A stretch of 39,821 nucleotides of DNA from an uncultured Bacteroidales bacterium (GTDB taxonomy: Bacteria > Bacteroidota > Bacteroidia > Bacteroidales > P3): assembly GCA_905233475.1 (NCBI GenBank), contig CAJOEN010000013.1:1-39821 (forward strand), read 5' to 3'. Below are positions 25,701-32,275 of the stretch, one piece after another. Both the position numbers and the translations under genes were made by a program. The notes beneath the pieces were generated by a model. The model worked only from the letters and a program-made list of their open reading frames with translations, was not told where the DNA came from and did not search any database. How positions within the stretch are numbered: position 1 is the stretch's first letter; the number at the start of each line of letters is the position of its first letter.

Positions 25701-26566
25701 TGCTTGGTGTAGTGCATACGGTTGGGATTGCTGATTTTTTCATTCGAGCTTATGCATATTAGGCGGTCATGGGCCTCGCCGTGTTCCTCCTCGACAAAAT
25801 GCACGTCGTTGGTGGCAATGATTTTTGTATTGGTTTTTGCTGCAAGTTCGAGCAGCACGGCATTCACCTCCTGCTGACGCTCGTAGGTGGAGGTGTCGCC
25901 GCCGGGTTTGTCGGTCTTATGACGTTGTAACTCAAGGTAAAAGTCGTCGCCAAAAATACTTTTGAACCACAGTAGGCTCTCTTCGGCACCTGCTATGTCG
26001 CCGGCCATTATTTTACGCGGAATTTCACCTCCCAGACACGCCGAACTTGCAATAATGCCTTCATGGTATTTTTCAATCAGTTCATGGTCGATTCGTGCGT
26101 TGTAGTAATAACCCTCGGTAAAAGCAAGCGAACTAAGTTTGCACAGATTTTGGTAGCCTTTTTTGTTTTTTGCCAAAAGAATGAGGTGCCATCCGCGTGT
26201 GTCCTTTTCAAAGCGCGACTTGTGGGCGCAGTAGGCCTCGATACCTACTATGGGTTTGAAAATTAGTTTTTTCAGATTGGAAACTTTGTCCGAGATTTCG
26301 TTTGCCCTTTCGGGCGAAAGCGGTTCTCCGTTTTCTTGATTCGTTTCCAGAATTTTATGTAAATCTTTTATCTCGTTGTTTACTTTTTCGTTGGTTTTGT
26401 TGCTTTCGTCCAAAAACTCTTTTATGCCGTACATGTTGCCGTGGTCGGTGAGGGCCATGGAATACATTCCGCATTTTTTTGCCTTGGCGATTAGGTCGGG
26501 AATCTTGGACATGCCATCCAAAAATGAGAAATGCGAGTGCACGTGCAAATGGGTGAATTGTACCAT
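22730..26566 (-). CDS. dnaE: DNA polymerase III alpha subunit
   Basis: The catalytic subunit of the replicative polymerase; 1278 residues. The N-terminal PHP domain starts with THLHVHSHFSFLDG; a lysine/glutamate-rich insert (about 55-103) follows, as in other Bacteroidetes DnaE proteins as far as I recall. The polymerase core has GPGRGSAAGS (about 457-466) and the catalytic PDIDVDFDD (about 494), with the later YRPGPM and QEQVM blocks. The helix-hairpin-helix region GIGGLKGVGEAA and an OB-fold domain come at the C-terminal end. It leads the dnaE-GSCFA operon, with a -7 box at 26601-26608. Confidence 0.97.
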   Translation of the reverse strand: MVQFTHLHVHSHFSFLDGMSKIPDLIAKAKKCGMYSMALTDHGNMYGIKEFLDESNKTNEKVNNEIKDLHKILETNQENGEPLSPERANEISDKVSNLKKLIFKPIVGIEAYCAHKSRFEKDTRGWHLILLAKNKKGYQNLCKLSSLAFTEGYYYNARIDHELIEKYHEGIIASSACLGGEIPRKIMAGDIAGAEESLLWFKSIFGDDFYLELQRHKTDKPGGDTSTYERQQEVNAVLLELAAKTNTKIIATNDVHFVEEEHGEAHDRLICISSNEKISNPNRMHYTKQEWLKSPEEMEAIFSDLPEALANTVEIAEKVETYSIDSDPIMPVFPIPEDFGTEEGYHQKFTDEDLFNEFTRDEHGNEVLSKEEAGKKIKKLGGINRLYRIKLEADYLAKLTWEGAEIRYGETLTDEQRERIIFELHVMKTMGFPGYFLIVSDYIRAAREELDVMVGPGRGSAAGSVVAYCLKITDIDPLKYDLLFERFLNPDRISLPDIDVDFDDAGRDRVLDWVTEKYGAEKVAHIITYGTMATKNSIADVCRVQEIPIAESNAIKALVPDKFPENLKDAKGKPLKINLRNCLQYVPEMKKLYEGEDKNISSMLTYASQLEGTNRQTGIHACGVIIGADDLTNFAPISTVDDKKTGKKVVVTQYDGHVVENVGLIKMDFLGLSTLSIIKEALKNIKLSRGIDVDIDHIPIDDPDTYKLFSNGNTVAVFQFESAGMQSNLRELKPTHFEDLIAMNALYRPGPMDYIPDFIARKNGKSPITYDIPCMEQYLKDTYGITVYQEQVMLLSRQLANFTRGESDALRKAMGKKKKDIVDKMKPQFIEGGEKNGHDPKILEKIWTDWEKFASYAFNKSHATCYSWVAYQTAYLKAHYPAEFMAANLTAESADVSRLGVLMDECNKMKIKILPPSVNESIDNFTVNKKGEIRYGIGGLKGVGEAATQAVIEERSKNGEFKDLFDFLKRINLRTVNKRCIESLVKSGALDEFAEMHRAVYFYREDDNENTPTFLDKLIRWGGKEQENAASSQISLFGESPEMAESLHPEIPQVEEWNTITRANFEKETIGIFLTGHPLDEYKWAMKFYTNINTARLSQTAEYEHIRDRELRFAGYVSNAQEKTSKSGKTFGVMTIEDYDGSFEFRVFGNDYMKIRNFFQKGQFLFCRGMIKAQQWGEKNNLELKIIDITLLDEILDKRTKSIRLNIPLQNISAAFCDALQKTAQKCKGKVPLYARIDSTKFNISLSMRSVTLMVNPTKFFKAIEKMPEISSFEVNVQ

Positions 26567-26600
26567 AATACCTGTTTTTGAGGTGATAGAAATCTTACTG

Positions 26601-26608
26601 CAAAGGTA
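26601..26608 (-). promoter_or_regulatory. -7 promoter box for dnaE
   Basis: Minus-strand TACCTTTG followed by C, a TAnnTTTG match about 35 bases ahead of the dnaE ATG. Confidence 0.6.
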
Positions 26609-26743
26609 CGATTAAAAATCGCCAAATCATTAGTCCGAAAGCAATAGTTTTCAACATGGGCACTAATTTTTTGACTATCAGCAAACAAAAAAAATGAACA
26701 ACGAAGTGTAAAAAAAATACTTGCATATCTTATCGGAAATGCG

Positions 26744-26751
26744 TAATTTTG
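26744..26751 (+). promoter_or_regulatory. -7 promoter box for the PurF-like gene
   Basis: TAATTTTG followed by C, a TAnnTTTG match about 54 bases ahead of the ATG. ACTTGCAT about 20 bases upstream is a fair -33 partner. It is divergent from the dnaE promoter. Confidence 0.65.
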
Positions 26752-26804
26752 CAACTTTATCAAACTCAATATATTTATAGTAATAATTTAATATTTAATT
26801 CATT

Positions 26805-28211
26805 ATGGGAGGTTTTTTTGGAGTGGTGTCGAAAAAAGCGTGTGCCAACGACCTTTTCTACGGCATTGACTATCACTCACATCTCGGAACAAAACGTGGA
26901 GGTATGGTTACCATCGAAAACGGCAATTTCAACCGTTCCATCCACAATATCGAAAATTCTTATTTCCGCACCAAGTTCGGCGACGACTTGGGCAAATTCA
27001 AAGGCAATTTCGGCATAGGCGTCATCAGCGACACCGACGCGCAACCCATTGTGGTGAACTCGCATCTCGGACGCTTTGCCATCGTTACCGTTGCAAAAAT
27101 CAACAACATTGCAGAGCTTGAGGCCGAATGCCTCTCCAAAGGCCAACAGTTCACCGAGCTGAGCATGGGACAGACCAACCCCACAGAACTTGTGGCCCTG
27201 CTCATCACCCAGGGCAAAGACTTCATCGACGGCATACAGAACGTTTTCCACAAGGTGAAGGGCTCGTGCTCCATGCTTATCCTCACCGACGACGGCGTCA
27301 TCGCCGCCCGCGACTACTACGGACGCACACCCATCGTTGTGGGCAAAAAAGAGGACAGCTACGCCCTTGCTTCGGAAAATCACAGCTTCCTTAATCTCGG
27401 CTACGAGACCTTGCAGTTCGTAGGCCCCGGCGAAGTGCTGAAAATCACCAACTTCGGCATAAGCCAACTGCTCGCCCCCAACGACAAGATGCAGATTTGC
27501 TCGTTTTTGTGGATTTACTACGGTTTCCCCTGCGTGGACTACGAAGGTATCAACGCCGAGGAGTTCCGTTACATGGTCGGCTACGAGATGGGCAAAAACG
27601 ACGACGTGGAAGTGGACTTCGTGTCGGCCATCCCCGACTCGGGCATAGGCATGGCACTGGGCTACTCAATGGGCAGCGGCGTGCCGTACAAACGCGGCGT
27701 GGCCAAATACACCCCCACTTGGTCGAGGAGCTTTATGCCGGTGTCGCAAGAGACACGCGAACATGTGGCCAAGATGAAACTTCTGCCCAACCGCGAGCTT
27801 CTGCGCGGAAAACGCGCCGTTTTCTGCGACGACTCCATAGTGCGCGGCACACAGCTTCGCGACAACGTGAAAAAACTGTACGAGGCAGGCGTGAAAGAGG
27901 TGCATATCCGCATCAGCTGTCCGCCGCTGGTTTACGGATGCAATTTCCTCAATTTCTCGGCGTCGAAAACAGAGCTGGAACTCATCACTCGCCGTGTGAT
28001 AAAGGAACTCGAGGGCGACAGCACCAAAAATCTGGAGCTCTACTGCGACACCACCACCAAACAATATGCCGACATGGTCGAGGTGATACGCAAGCACTTG
28101 GGCGTGGATACGCTGAAATTCAACTCGTTGCAGACTATCTGCAATGCCGTTGGACTGCCCAAGGAAAGAGTTTGCACCCACTGTTTCGACGGTTCGAGCT
28201 ACGGTTTTTAA
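26805..28211 (+). CDS. PurF-like amidophosphoribosyltransferase paralogue without the N-terminal nucleophile Cys
   Basis: A 468-residue cytoplasmic protein aligned over its whole length with PurF: an N-terminal Ntn-type glutamine amidotransferase fold (TNPTELVALLI, then DYYGRTPIVVGK and PGEVLKI) and a C-terminal phosphoribosyltransferase domain whose PRPP loop is VFCDDSIVRGT (about 338-348). True PurF proteins begin, after processing, with Cys as the glutamine-cleaving nucleophile; here the start is MGGFFGVVSKKAC, with Gly at that place and the first Cys at residue 13. The usual LQHRGQ block reads SHLGTKRGG. Glutamine hydrolysis is therefore unlikely, and the protein may use ammonia, act on another base, or regulate. 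Paralogues of this form occur in other Bacteroidales as far as I recall. gpsA follows after 26 bases. Confidence 0.85.
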   Translation: MGGFFGVVSKKACANDLFYGIDYHSHLGTKRGGMVTIENGNFNRSIHNIENSYFRTKFGDDLGKFKGNFGIGVISDTDAQPIVVNSHLGRFAIVTVAKINNIAELEAECLSKGQQFTELSMGQTNPTELVALLITQGKDFIDGIQNVFHKVKGSCSMLILTDDGVIAARDYYGRTPIVVGKKEDSYALASENHSFLNLGYETLQFVGPGEVLKITNFGISQLLAPNDKMQICSFLWIYYGFPCVDYEGINAEEFRYMVGYEMGKNDDVEVDFVSAIPDSGIGMALGYSMGSGVPYKRGVAKYTPTWSRSFMPVSQETREHVAKMKLLPNRELLRGKRAVFCDDSIVRGTQLRDNVKKLYEAGVKEVHIRISCPPLVYGCNFLNFSASKTELELITRRVIKELEGDSTKNLELYCDTTTKQYADMVEVIRKHLGVDTLKFNSLQTICNAVGLPKERVCTHCFDGSSYGF

Positions 28212-28237
28212 CACATTATAAATAAAACAGATACACA

Positions 28238-29227
28238 ATGATAGCAGTTCTTGGCAGTGGAAGTTGGGCATCGGCCATAGCAAGCATTCTTTTGGAACAC
28301 CCCGACCAGAAAATAAACTGGTGGATTCGTGAGCCGGAAATCATTGAAGGAATGAAAGAAAATGGCCGTAACCCGCTGTACCTAAGTTCGGTGGAATACG
28401 ATGTGAGCCGTATCAACTTCTATTCCGAAGTAAAATCGGTGATACGCGACTCGTCCGACTTGCTTTTTGTACTTCCGTCGGCATTCGTGGCAAAAACCCT
28501 CGAAGGGCTTACCTCATCCGATTTCGAAGGCAAAAAGGTGCATTCCGCCATCAAAGGTCTTGTCCCTTCAACGGCACAAATCATCACCGACTATCTGCAC
28601 GACAATTTTGCCGTAAGCTACGACGATATGACGGTTATCAGCGGCCCATCGCATGCCGAAGAGGTGGCCCAGGAAAAACTCACCTACCTTACCGTAGCCT
28701 CCAAAAACGCCGATCTGGCCGCCAATGCTGCCGAGTTCATCAAATGTCATTATGTGCACACCGTTCTGTCGGACGATGTTCAGGGCATTGAGTACGCCGC
28801 CGTTATGAAAAACATCTACGCAGTGGCCGTAGGTATCTGCCGGGGCTTGGGCTATGGCGACAATCTGCTTGCCGTGCTCGTATCCAATGCCATGCAAGAG
28901 ATGGACGCTTTCATCAACTGCCTGCACCCAATGGACAGCCGTCAGCTGGAGCGTTTCAGCTACCTCGGCGACCTGTTGGTAACGGCCTATTCGCAACACA
29001 GCCGCAACCGCACTTTCGGCAATATGATAGGATGGGGATACTCCGTGCGCGGCGCGCAGCTTGAGATGAAAATGATTGCCGAAGGCTACTATTCGGTGAA
29101 ATCCATCGAAAAAATACGCCAACGTTGCAACATCGAACTGCCTATTGTTGAAGCTGTTTACAAAATCCTTTACGAAGACGCCACACCTCGACGTGTGATG
29201 AAAAAAATAGTTGAGAATTTCCATTAG
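28238..29227 (+). CDS. gpsA: Glycerol-3-phosphate dehydrogenase [NAD(P)+]
   Basis: Reduces dihydroxyacetone phosphate to sn-glycerol 3-phosphate, the entry to phospholipid synthesis. It has 329 residues. The N-terminal Rossmann motif is GSGSWASA, a variant of GxGxWGTA seen in Bacteroidetes. The next blocks, INWWIREPEI and FVLPSAFV, and the catalytic-lysine segment AAVMKNIYAVAVGICRGLGYGDN are in place, as is GPSHAEEVA. The C-terminal part contains YLGDLLVT and SRNRTFG. It is the second gene of a two-gene unit with the PurF-like protein and is followed by a hairpin. Confidence 0.94.
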   Translation: MIAVLGSGSWASAIASILLEHPDQKINWWIREPEIIEGMKENGRNPLYLSSVEYDVSRINFYSEVKSVIRDSSDLLFVLPSAFVAKTLEGLTSSDFEGKKVHSAIKGLVPSTAQIITDYLHDNFAVSYDDMTVISGPSHAEEVAQEKLTYLTVASKNADLAANAAEFIKCHYVHTVLSDDVQGIEYAAVMKNIYAVAVGICRGLGYGDNLLAVLVSNAMQEMDAFINCLHPMDSRQLERFSYLGDLLVTAYSQHSRNRTFGNMIGWGYSVRGAQLEMKMIAEGYYSVKSIEKIRQRCNIELPIVEAVYKILYEDATPRRVMKKIVENFH

Positions 29228-29252
29228 AAAAATCACAACCAACCATCACAAA

Positions 29253-29281
29253 AAGGGCTGTTCGCTGTTGCGGAAGCCCTT
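29253..29281 (+). terminator. Terminator after gpsA
   Basis: AAGGGCT pairs with AGCCCTT, and the inner TTCGC with GCGGA, closing a TGTT loop; a short T-rich run follows (TTCTTT). The T tract is weak. Confidence 0.5.
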
Positions 29282-29397
29282 CTTTAATGACTTTTTCAGC
29301 AAAATTATTACCGTTTAAACAGCTACACATCAAGCAATTAACCTCATCAAAAAATCTTTATTTATAGCACATTGCATTCTATTACAAATAAAAATCT

Positions 29398-29405
29398 TAT
29401 CTTTG
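29398..29405 (+). promoter_or_regulatory. -7 promoter box for the ferredoxin gene
   Basis: TATCTTTG followed by C, an exact TAnnTTTG match, about 34 bases before the ATG. TTG at 29372-29374 may be the -33 element. A Shine-Dalgarno-like AAGGAGA lies at 29427-29433, one of the few good ones here. Confidence 0.65.
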
Positions 29406-29438
29406 CAGAACATTTAATAACAAAAAAGGAGAACAATT

Positions 29439-29606
29439 ATGGCTTACAAAATTTCTGACGACTGTGTAGCATGTGGAACATGCGCAGGCGAATGCCCCGC
29501 CGGAGCTATCTCCGAAGGCGACATCTATAAAATTGATCCCGACACTTGTGTGGATTGCGGTACTTGCGCCGACGCTTGCCCGATGGGTGCTATCAACCCT
29601 GCATAA
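29439..29606 (+). CDS. Small 2[4Fe-4S] ferredoxin
   Basis: A 55-residue clostridial-type ferredoxin, too short for many gene callers. It contains two CxxCxxCxxxCP clusters: Cys9, 12, 15, 19-Pro and Cys37, 40, 43, 47-Pro, each followed by GAI, the usual internal duplication. It carries electrons at low potential, for example between pyruvate:ferredoxin oxidoreductase, hydrogenases or Rnf/Nfn complexes; the partner is not visible here. It has its own promoter, a good ribosome-binding site (AAGGAGA) and a strong terminator, which suggests an abundant, monocistronic message. Confidence 0.97.
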   Translation: MAYKISDDCVACGTCAGECPAGAISEGDIYKIDPDTCVDCGTCADACPMGAINPA

Positions 29607-29630
29607 GTTTTTGGAACTTTGCAACAAGAG

Positions 29631-29664
29631 AAAAAAGAGATACTCGAAAGAGTGTCTCTTTTTT
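29631..29664. terminator. Bidirectional terminator of ferredoxin and dCMP deaminase genes
   Basis: A 15-bp stem (29631-29645 with 29650-29664, one G-U pair) with a GAAA loop, rich in A on the left arm and T on the right arm, followed by further T residues. Read from the other strand it also ends in a T run, so it can end the deaminase operon too. Confidence 0.85.
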
Positions 29665-29731
29665 TTGTTCGGATTTATGAAGTGGATGTCGGAACCATTC
29701 TTCCGAATTCAGAACTCAGAACTCCGAATTT

Positions 29732-30226
29732 TCATTGGTTTTCGTACTTCACCACTTCTTTTCTGAAAAACTCCAGTTTTACGCCAGCCTGACGGAACAA
29801 CTCTTCGCTTTCTTCACCACAGTGGTATTTTTGTTCGCACACCACACGTTTTATACCGCAGTTGATGATGAGCATTGCACAGGTGCGGCATGGTGTCATA
29901 CGGCAATAGAGGGTGGCACCGTCGAGAGCTATGCCGCGTTTGGCGGCCTGACAAATTGCGTTCTGTTCGGCGTGGACGGTGCGAACACAATGGGTGGTTA
30001 TCTCGCCGTTTTCATGTATCATTTTGTGGAACAGGTGTCCAACCTCGTCGCAGTGGGGCAATCCCGAAGGCGAGCCTACATAGCCGGTTACCAGCAGCTG
30101 GCGGTCTTTCACTATCACACAGCCGCTACGACCACGGTCGCAGGTGGCGCGCTTGGAGGCAGCATTGGCGAGTTCCATAAAATACTCGTCCCACGACGGA
30201 CGCACGTGTTTTCTTTCTTCTTCCAT
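29732..30226 (-). CDS. dCMP deaminase (deoxycytidylate deaminase family)
   Basis: A zinc enzyme that deaminates dCMP to dUMP, feeding dTMP synthesis. The 164-residue chain has the paired motifs of the cytidine/deoxycytidylate deaminase fold: HAEQNA (85-90, His85 zinc ligand and Glu87 proton shuttle) and PCRTC (112-116, Cys113 and Cys116 zinc ligands). The front part has a second His/Cys-rich stretch (GLPHCDEVGHLF) as in dCMP deaminases of the ComEB type, which favours dCMP over tRNA adenosine. It begins 8 bases after the kinase stop and is co-transcribed with it. Confidence 0.88.
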   Translation of the reverse strand: MEEERKHVRPSWDEYFMELANAASKRATCDRGRSGCVIVKDRQLLVTGYVGSPSGLPHCDEVGHLFHKMIHENGEITTHCVRTVHAEQNAICQAAKRGIALDGATLYCRMTPCRTCAMLIINCGIKRVVCEQKYHCGEESEELFRQAGVKLEFFRKEVVKYENQ

Positions 30227-30234
30227 AACTACTT

Positions 30235-30792
30235 TTATTTTAATATTTTATACAGAACTTCTTCCACTTGGTCGTTGAGTTCGGCAATGGAGTTGTCGTT
30301 CATAAAGGTAAAATCGGCCTGTTCTATGCAGGCTTTGAGGTTTTGTTTGTTGGGGTCTGTCGAGGTCATCTCGCGCTGCTCGCTGGAAACAAAGGTGTCG
30401 AACGAGATATGGTCGGTGGCGGAGCCGCGAAGCACTATGCGTTGGTAGCGTGTGCGGGCGTCGGCATCGATGGCAAAGAGGTAGAAATTGCTTTTGCCAC
30501 GCAAGGCGGCAACCTCGCCCGGAGTGCGGACACTCTCTATAATGCAGTTTTTGCCGGAAGCCTGAGCCTGTTGGTACAGTTGTTCCACAATATATGATGG
30601 CGAGTGCATGGCGCGCAGGTCGTTGCCCACTATGGTCATGCTGTCGCGGTTCACCTCCATGCCACGCCGTTCTATCTCACGTGTGATGAAATCGCGCACC
30701 GAGAAATGAACAAAACCTTTTTCTTTCACAAGATATTCCACTATGGTGCCCTTGCCTGCTCCGATAGTACCTGTTATTCCGATAGTTATCAT
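30235..30792 (-). CDS. P-loop nucleotide kinase-like protein
   Basis: A 185-residue P-loop NTPase. The Walker A motif is GTIGAGKGT (8-16), and the layout resembles dephospho-CoA kinase and adenylate-kinase-like or dNMP kinase proteins: an N-terminal phosphate-binding loop, a FSVRDFITREIERRG substrate-binding helix, and IIESVRTPGEVAALR in the middle. Dephospho-CoA kinase is possible but its usual motifs are not evident. The dCMP deaminase directly behind it (8 bases) points to deoxynucleotide metabolism, so a dNMP kinase role is a reasonable guess and no more. A promoter box (TATCTTTG) is at 30819-30826. Confidence 0.6.
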   Translation of the reverse strand: MITIGITGTIGAGKGTIVEYLVKEKGFVHFSVRDFITREIERRGMEVNRDSMTIVGNDLRAMHSPSYIVEQLYQQAQASGKNCIIESVRTPGEVAALRGKSNFYLFAIDADARTRYQRIVLRGSATDHISFDTFVSSEQREMTSTDPNKQNLKACIEQADFTFMNDNSIAELNDQVEEVLYKILK

Positions 30793-30817
30793 TTGCTTTT
30801 TTCGTTTAAGTCCGCCT

Positions 30818-30860
30818 GCAAAGATACGTTTTTTCCGCGAAGTGGTGAAAATAAATTTTT
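30818..30860 (-). repeat. Promoter segment, copy A (near-identical to 32111-32154)
   Basis: This stretch of about 43 bases carries the promoter of the kinase-deaminase unit. It matches 32111-32154: the first 24 bases are identical, the rest differ by two substitutions and a one-base length change. Its -7 box TATCTTTG reads on the minus strand at 30819-30826. Confidence 0.75.
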
Positions 30861-30892
30861 CGGAGTGGCACTTTAGGTTTTTACATTACATA

Positions 30893-32059
30893 TTATTTCG
30901 TCAGCACACGCATTAGACATCCTATTCCTGTCACGGTTACATTTTCTTTTATTGGATAGCTGTCTTTTATCGGGCAAACGATATAAGAATGTCGTGGTTG
31001 CAAGGTCTCAATGGCTTTCCAGAAACCTTTTGTCGGCTGCGGGTCGGTGGAGGCTTTGCATTCTATGGCGATAAGCCTATCAGGATATTCCAGCACTAAG
31101 TCCATCTCTTCATCACCTGTGGCGGTTCGGAAAAACGAGGCTTTAGCTCCTGTTGCTACGGTACAGATGTTTTCCACAACCAAGCCTTCCCACGAAGCAC
31201 CGAAAACGGGATTTCCGAGCAAATCGTTGAAAGTCGGAATTTGAAGTATCTGATGAAGCAATCCGCTGTCGCGTAAATATATACGTGGTGTTTTGCCTAG
31301 GCGTTTGCGAATGTTGTTGAAATATGGTGGCAGTATTCGTGCAATATATGTTTGCTCAAGAATATCTATATAGTGGCGGATGGTCGGTGCAGATAAGTCC
31401 ATGGTATTGGCGATGCTGCTCAAGTTTAACGAACTGCTGTGCTCGTGTGCAAGGAGTGTCAGCAGGCGCATCATTTTTGGCGAAGCTATCTGGAAGCCCA
31501 ACTGCGGTATGTCACGTTCGAGGTATGTGCGGATAAAGTTTTCGCGCCAGATGGAGCTTGCCTCGTCGTCGAATGCATTGTAGCTGTCGGGGTAACCTCC
31601 ACGCAACCAGAAACGTTGCAGAGAATATTCCGGCTCGTTCTCCACTTCGCTTACGGTAAAAGGGGTAAGGTCTATCATTCCAATTCTTCCTGCCAAAGTC
31701 TCACTGGTTCTTTGTAACAGATTGGCAGAAGCAGAGCCAAGCAGGACAAATCTACCAGGACGGCGGTCGTTGTCGATTTCTGAACGCAAAGTTCTAAACA
31801 GTTCAGGAAGCAGTTGCACTTCATCTAAACATATGGTTTTATCTGCATTCGCTTGGAAAAACAACGAAGGCTCCTGCAATTTCGACAAATCCCTTCTGTC
31901 CTGCAAGTCTATGTATAAAAAGCTGCTGTTGTCTTTACAGAAATGCTTTATAAGAGTTGATTTTCCACACTGACGTGAGCCGAGAATAGCCACTGCGGGG
32001 AAAATCTTCAGGTATTTTTCCAGTGATTCAGCTGCTGTTCGTGATATTATATTATTCAT
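30893..32059 (-). CDS. AAA_14/DUF4143 family ATPase
   Basis: A 388-residue ATP-binding protein of the AAA_14 + DUF4143 type. Walker A is GSRQCGKST (27-35) and the Walker B-like CLDEVQLLPELF (78-88) carries Asp79 and Glu80. The sensor-like LLGSASANLLQ follows, then the DUF4143 domain with a winged-helix-like part (SSIANTMDLSAPTIRHYIDILEQ) and a PD-(D/E)XK-nuclease-like C-terminus (GDEEMDLVLEYPDRLIAIECKAS). Such genes are numerous and variable in Bacteroidetes and archaea; the role is unknown. The position is unusual: two copies of one promoter segment lie on both sides (30818-30860 and 32111-32154), and a palindrome overlaps its own promoter. No phage or transposase gene accompanies it. Confidence 0.85.
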   Translation of the reverse strand: MNNIISRTAAESLEKYLKIFPAVAILGSRQCGKSTLIKHFCKDNSSFLYIDLQDRRDLSKLQEPSLFFQANADKTICLDEVQLLPELFRTLRSEIDNDRRPGRFVLLGSASANLLQRTSETLAGRIGMIDLTPFTVSEVENEPEYSLQRFWLRGGYPDSYNAFDDEASSIWRENFIRTYLERDIPQLGFQIASPKMMRLLTLLAHEHSSSLNLSSIANTMDLSAPTIRHYIDILEQTYIARILPPYFNNIRKRLGKTPRIYLRDSGLLHQILQIPTFNDLLGNPVFGASWEGLVVENICTVATGAKASFFRTATGDEEMDLVLEYPDRLIAIECKASTDPQPTKGFWKAIETLQPRHSYIVCPIKDSYPIKENVTVTGIGCLMRVLTK

Positions 32060-32083
32060 ATTTAATGCATTAAGATATTTTTA

Positions 32084-32114
32084 TGCAAATCGAAAGTTTG
32101 ACTTTCGATTTGCA
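32084..32114 (-). promoter_or_regulatory. Perfect palindrome overlapping the AAA_14 gene promoter
   Basis: A perfect 14-bp inverted repeat (TGCAAATCGAAAGT / ACTTTCGATTTGCA) with a 3-base centre. The right arm runs into the -7 box TATCTTTG (minus, 32113-32120), and the predicted transcription start falls inside it. It may be an operator or a leader hairpin. The match is direct; the function is inferred. Confidence 0.6.
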
Positions 32115-32154
32115 AAGATACGTTTTTTCCGCGAGGTGGCGAAAAATAAATTTT
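32111..32154 (-). repeat. Promoter segment, copy B (near-identical to 30818-30860)
   Basis: The second copy of the promoter segment, reading on the minus strand into the AAA_14/DUF4143 gene; its -7 box TATCTTTG is at 32113-32120. It differs from copy A at a few bases only. Confidence 0.75.
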
Positions 32155-32228
32155 GTAGAATGGAAAAAATGTGGTCGGTTCTACAATTAAGATTAGTGTA
32201 TTATTTCGCCACAACGGGAAACAATAAA

Positions 32229-32257
32229 AAAACAGGCGGGATTTTCCCACCTGTTTT
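32229..32257 (-). terminator. Terminator after pnp
   Basis: On the minus strand AAAACAGGTGGG pairs with CCCGCCTGTTTT (one mismatch), with a 5-base A/T-rich loop and a run of T residues behind. It lies about 20 bases past the pnp stop codon. Confidence 0.75.
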
Positions 32258-32275
32258 ATTATGAAAAATTGTCGT

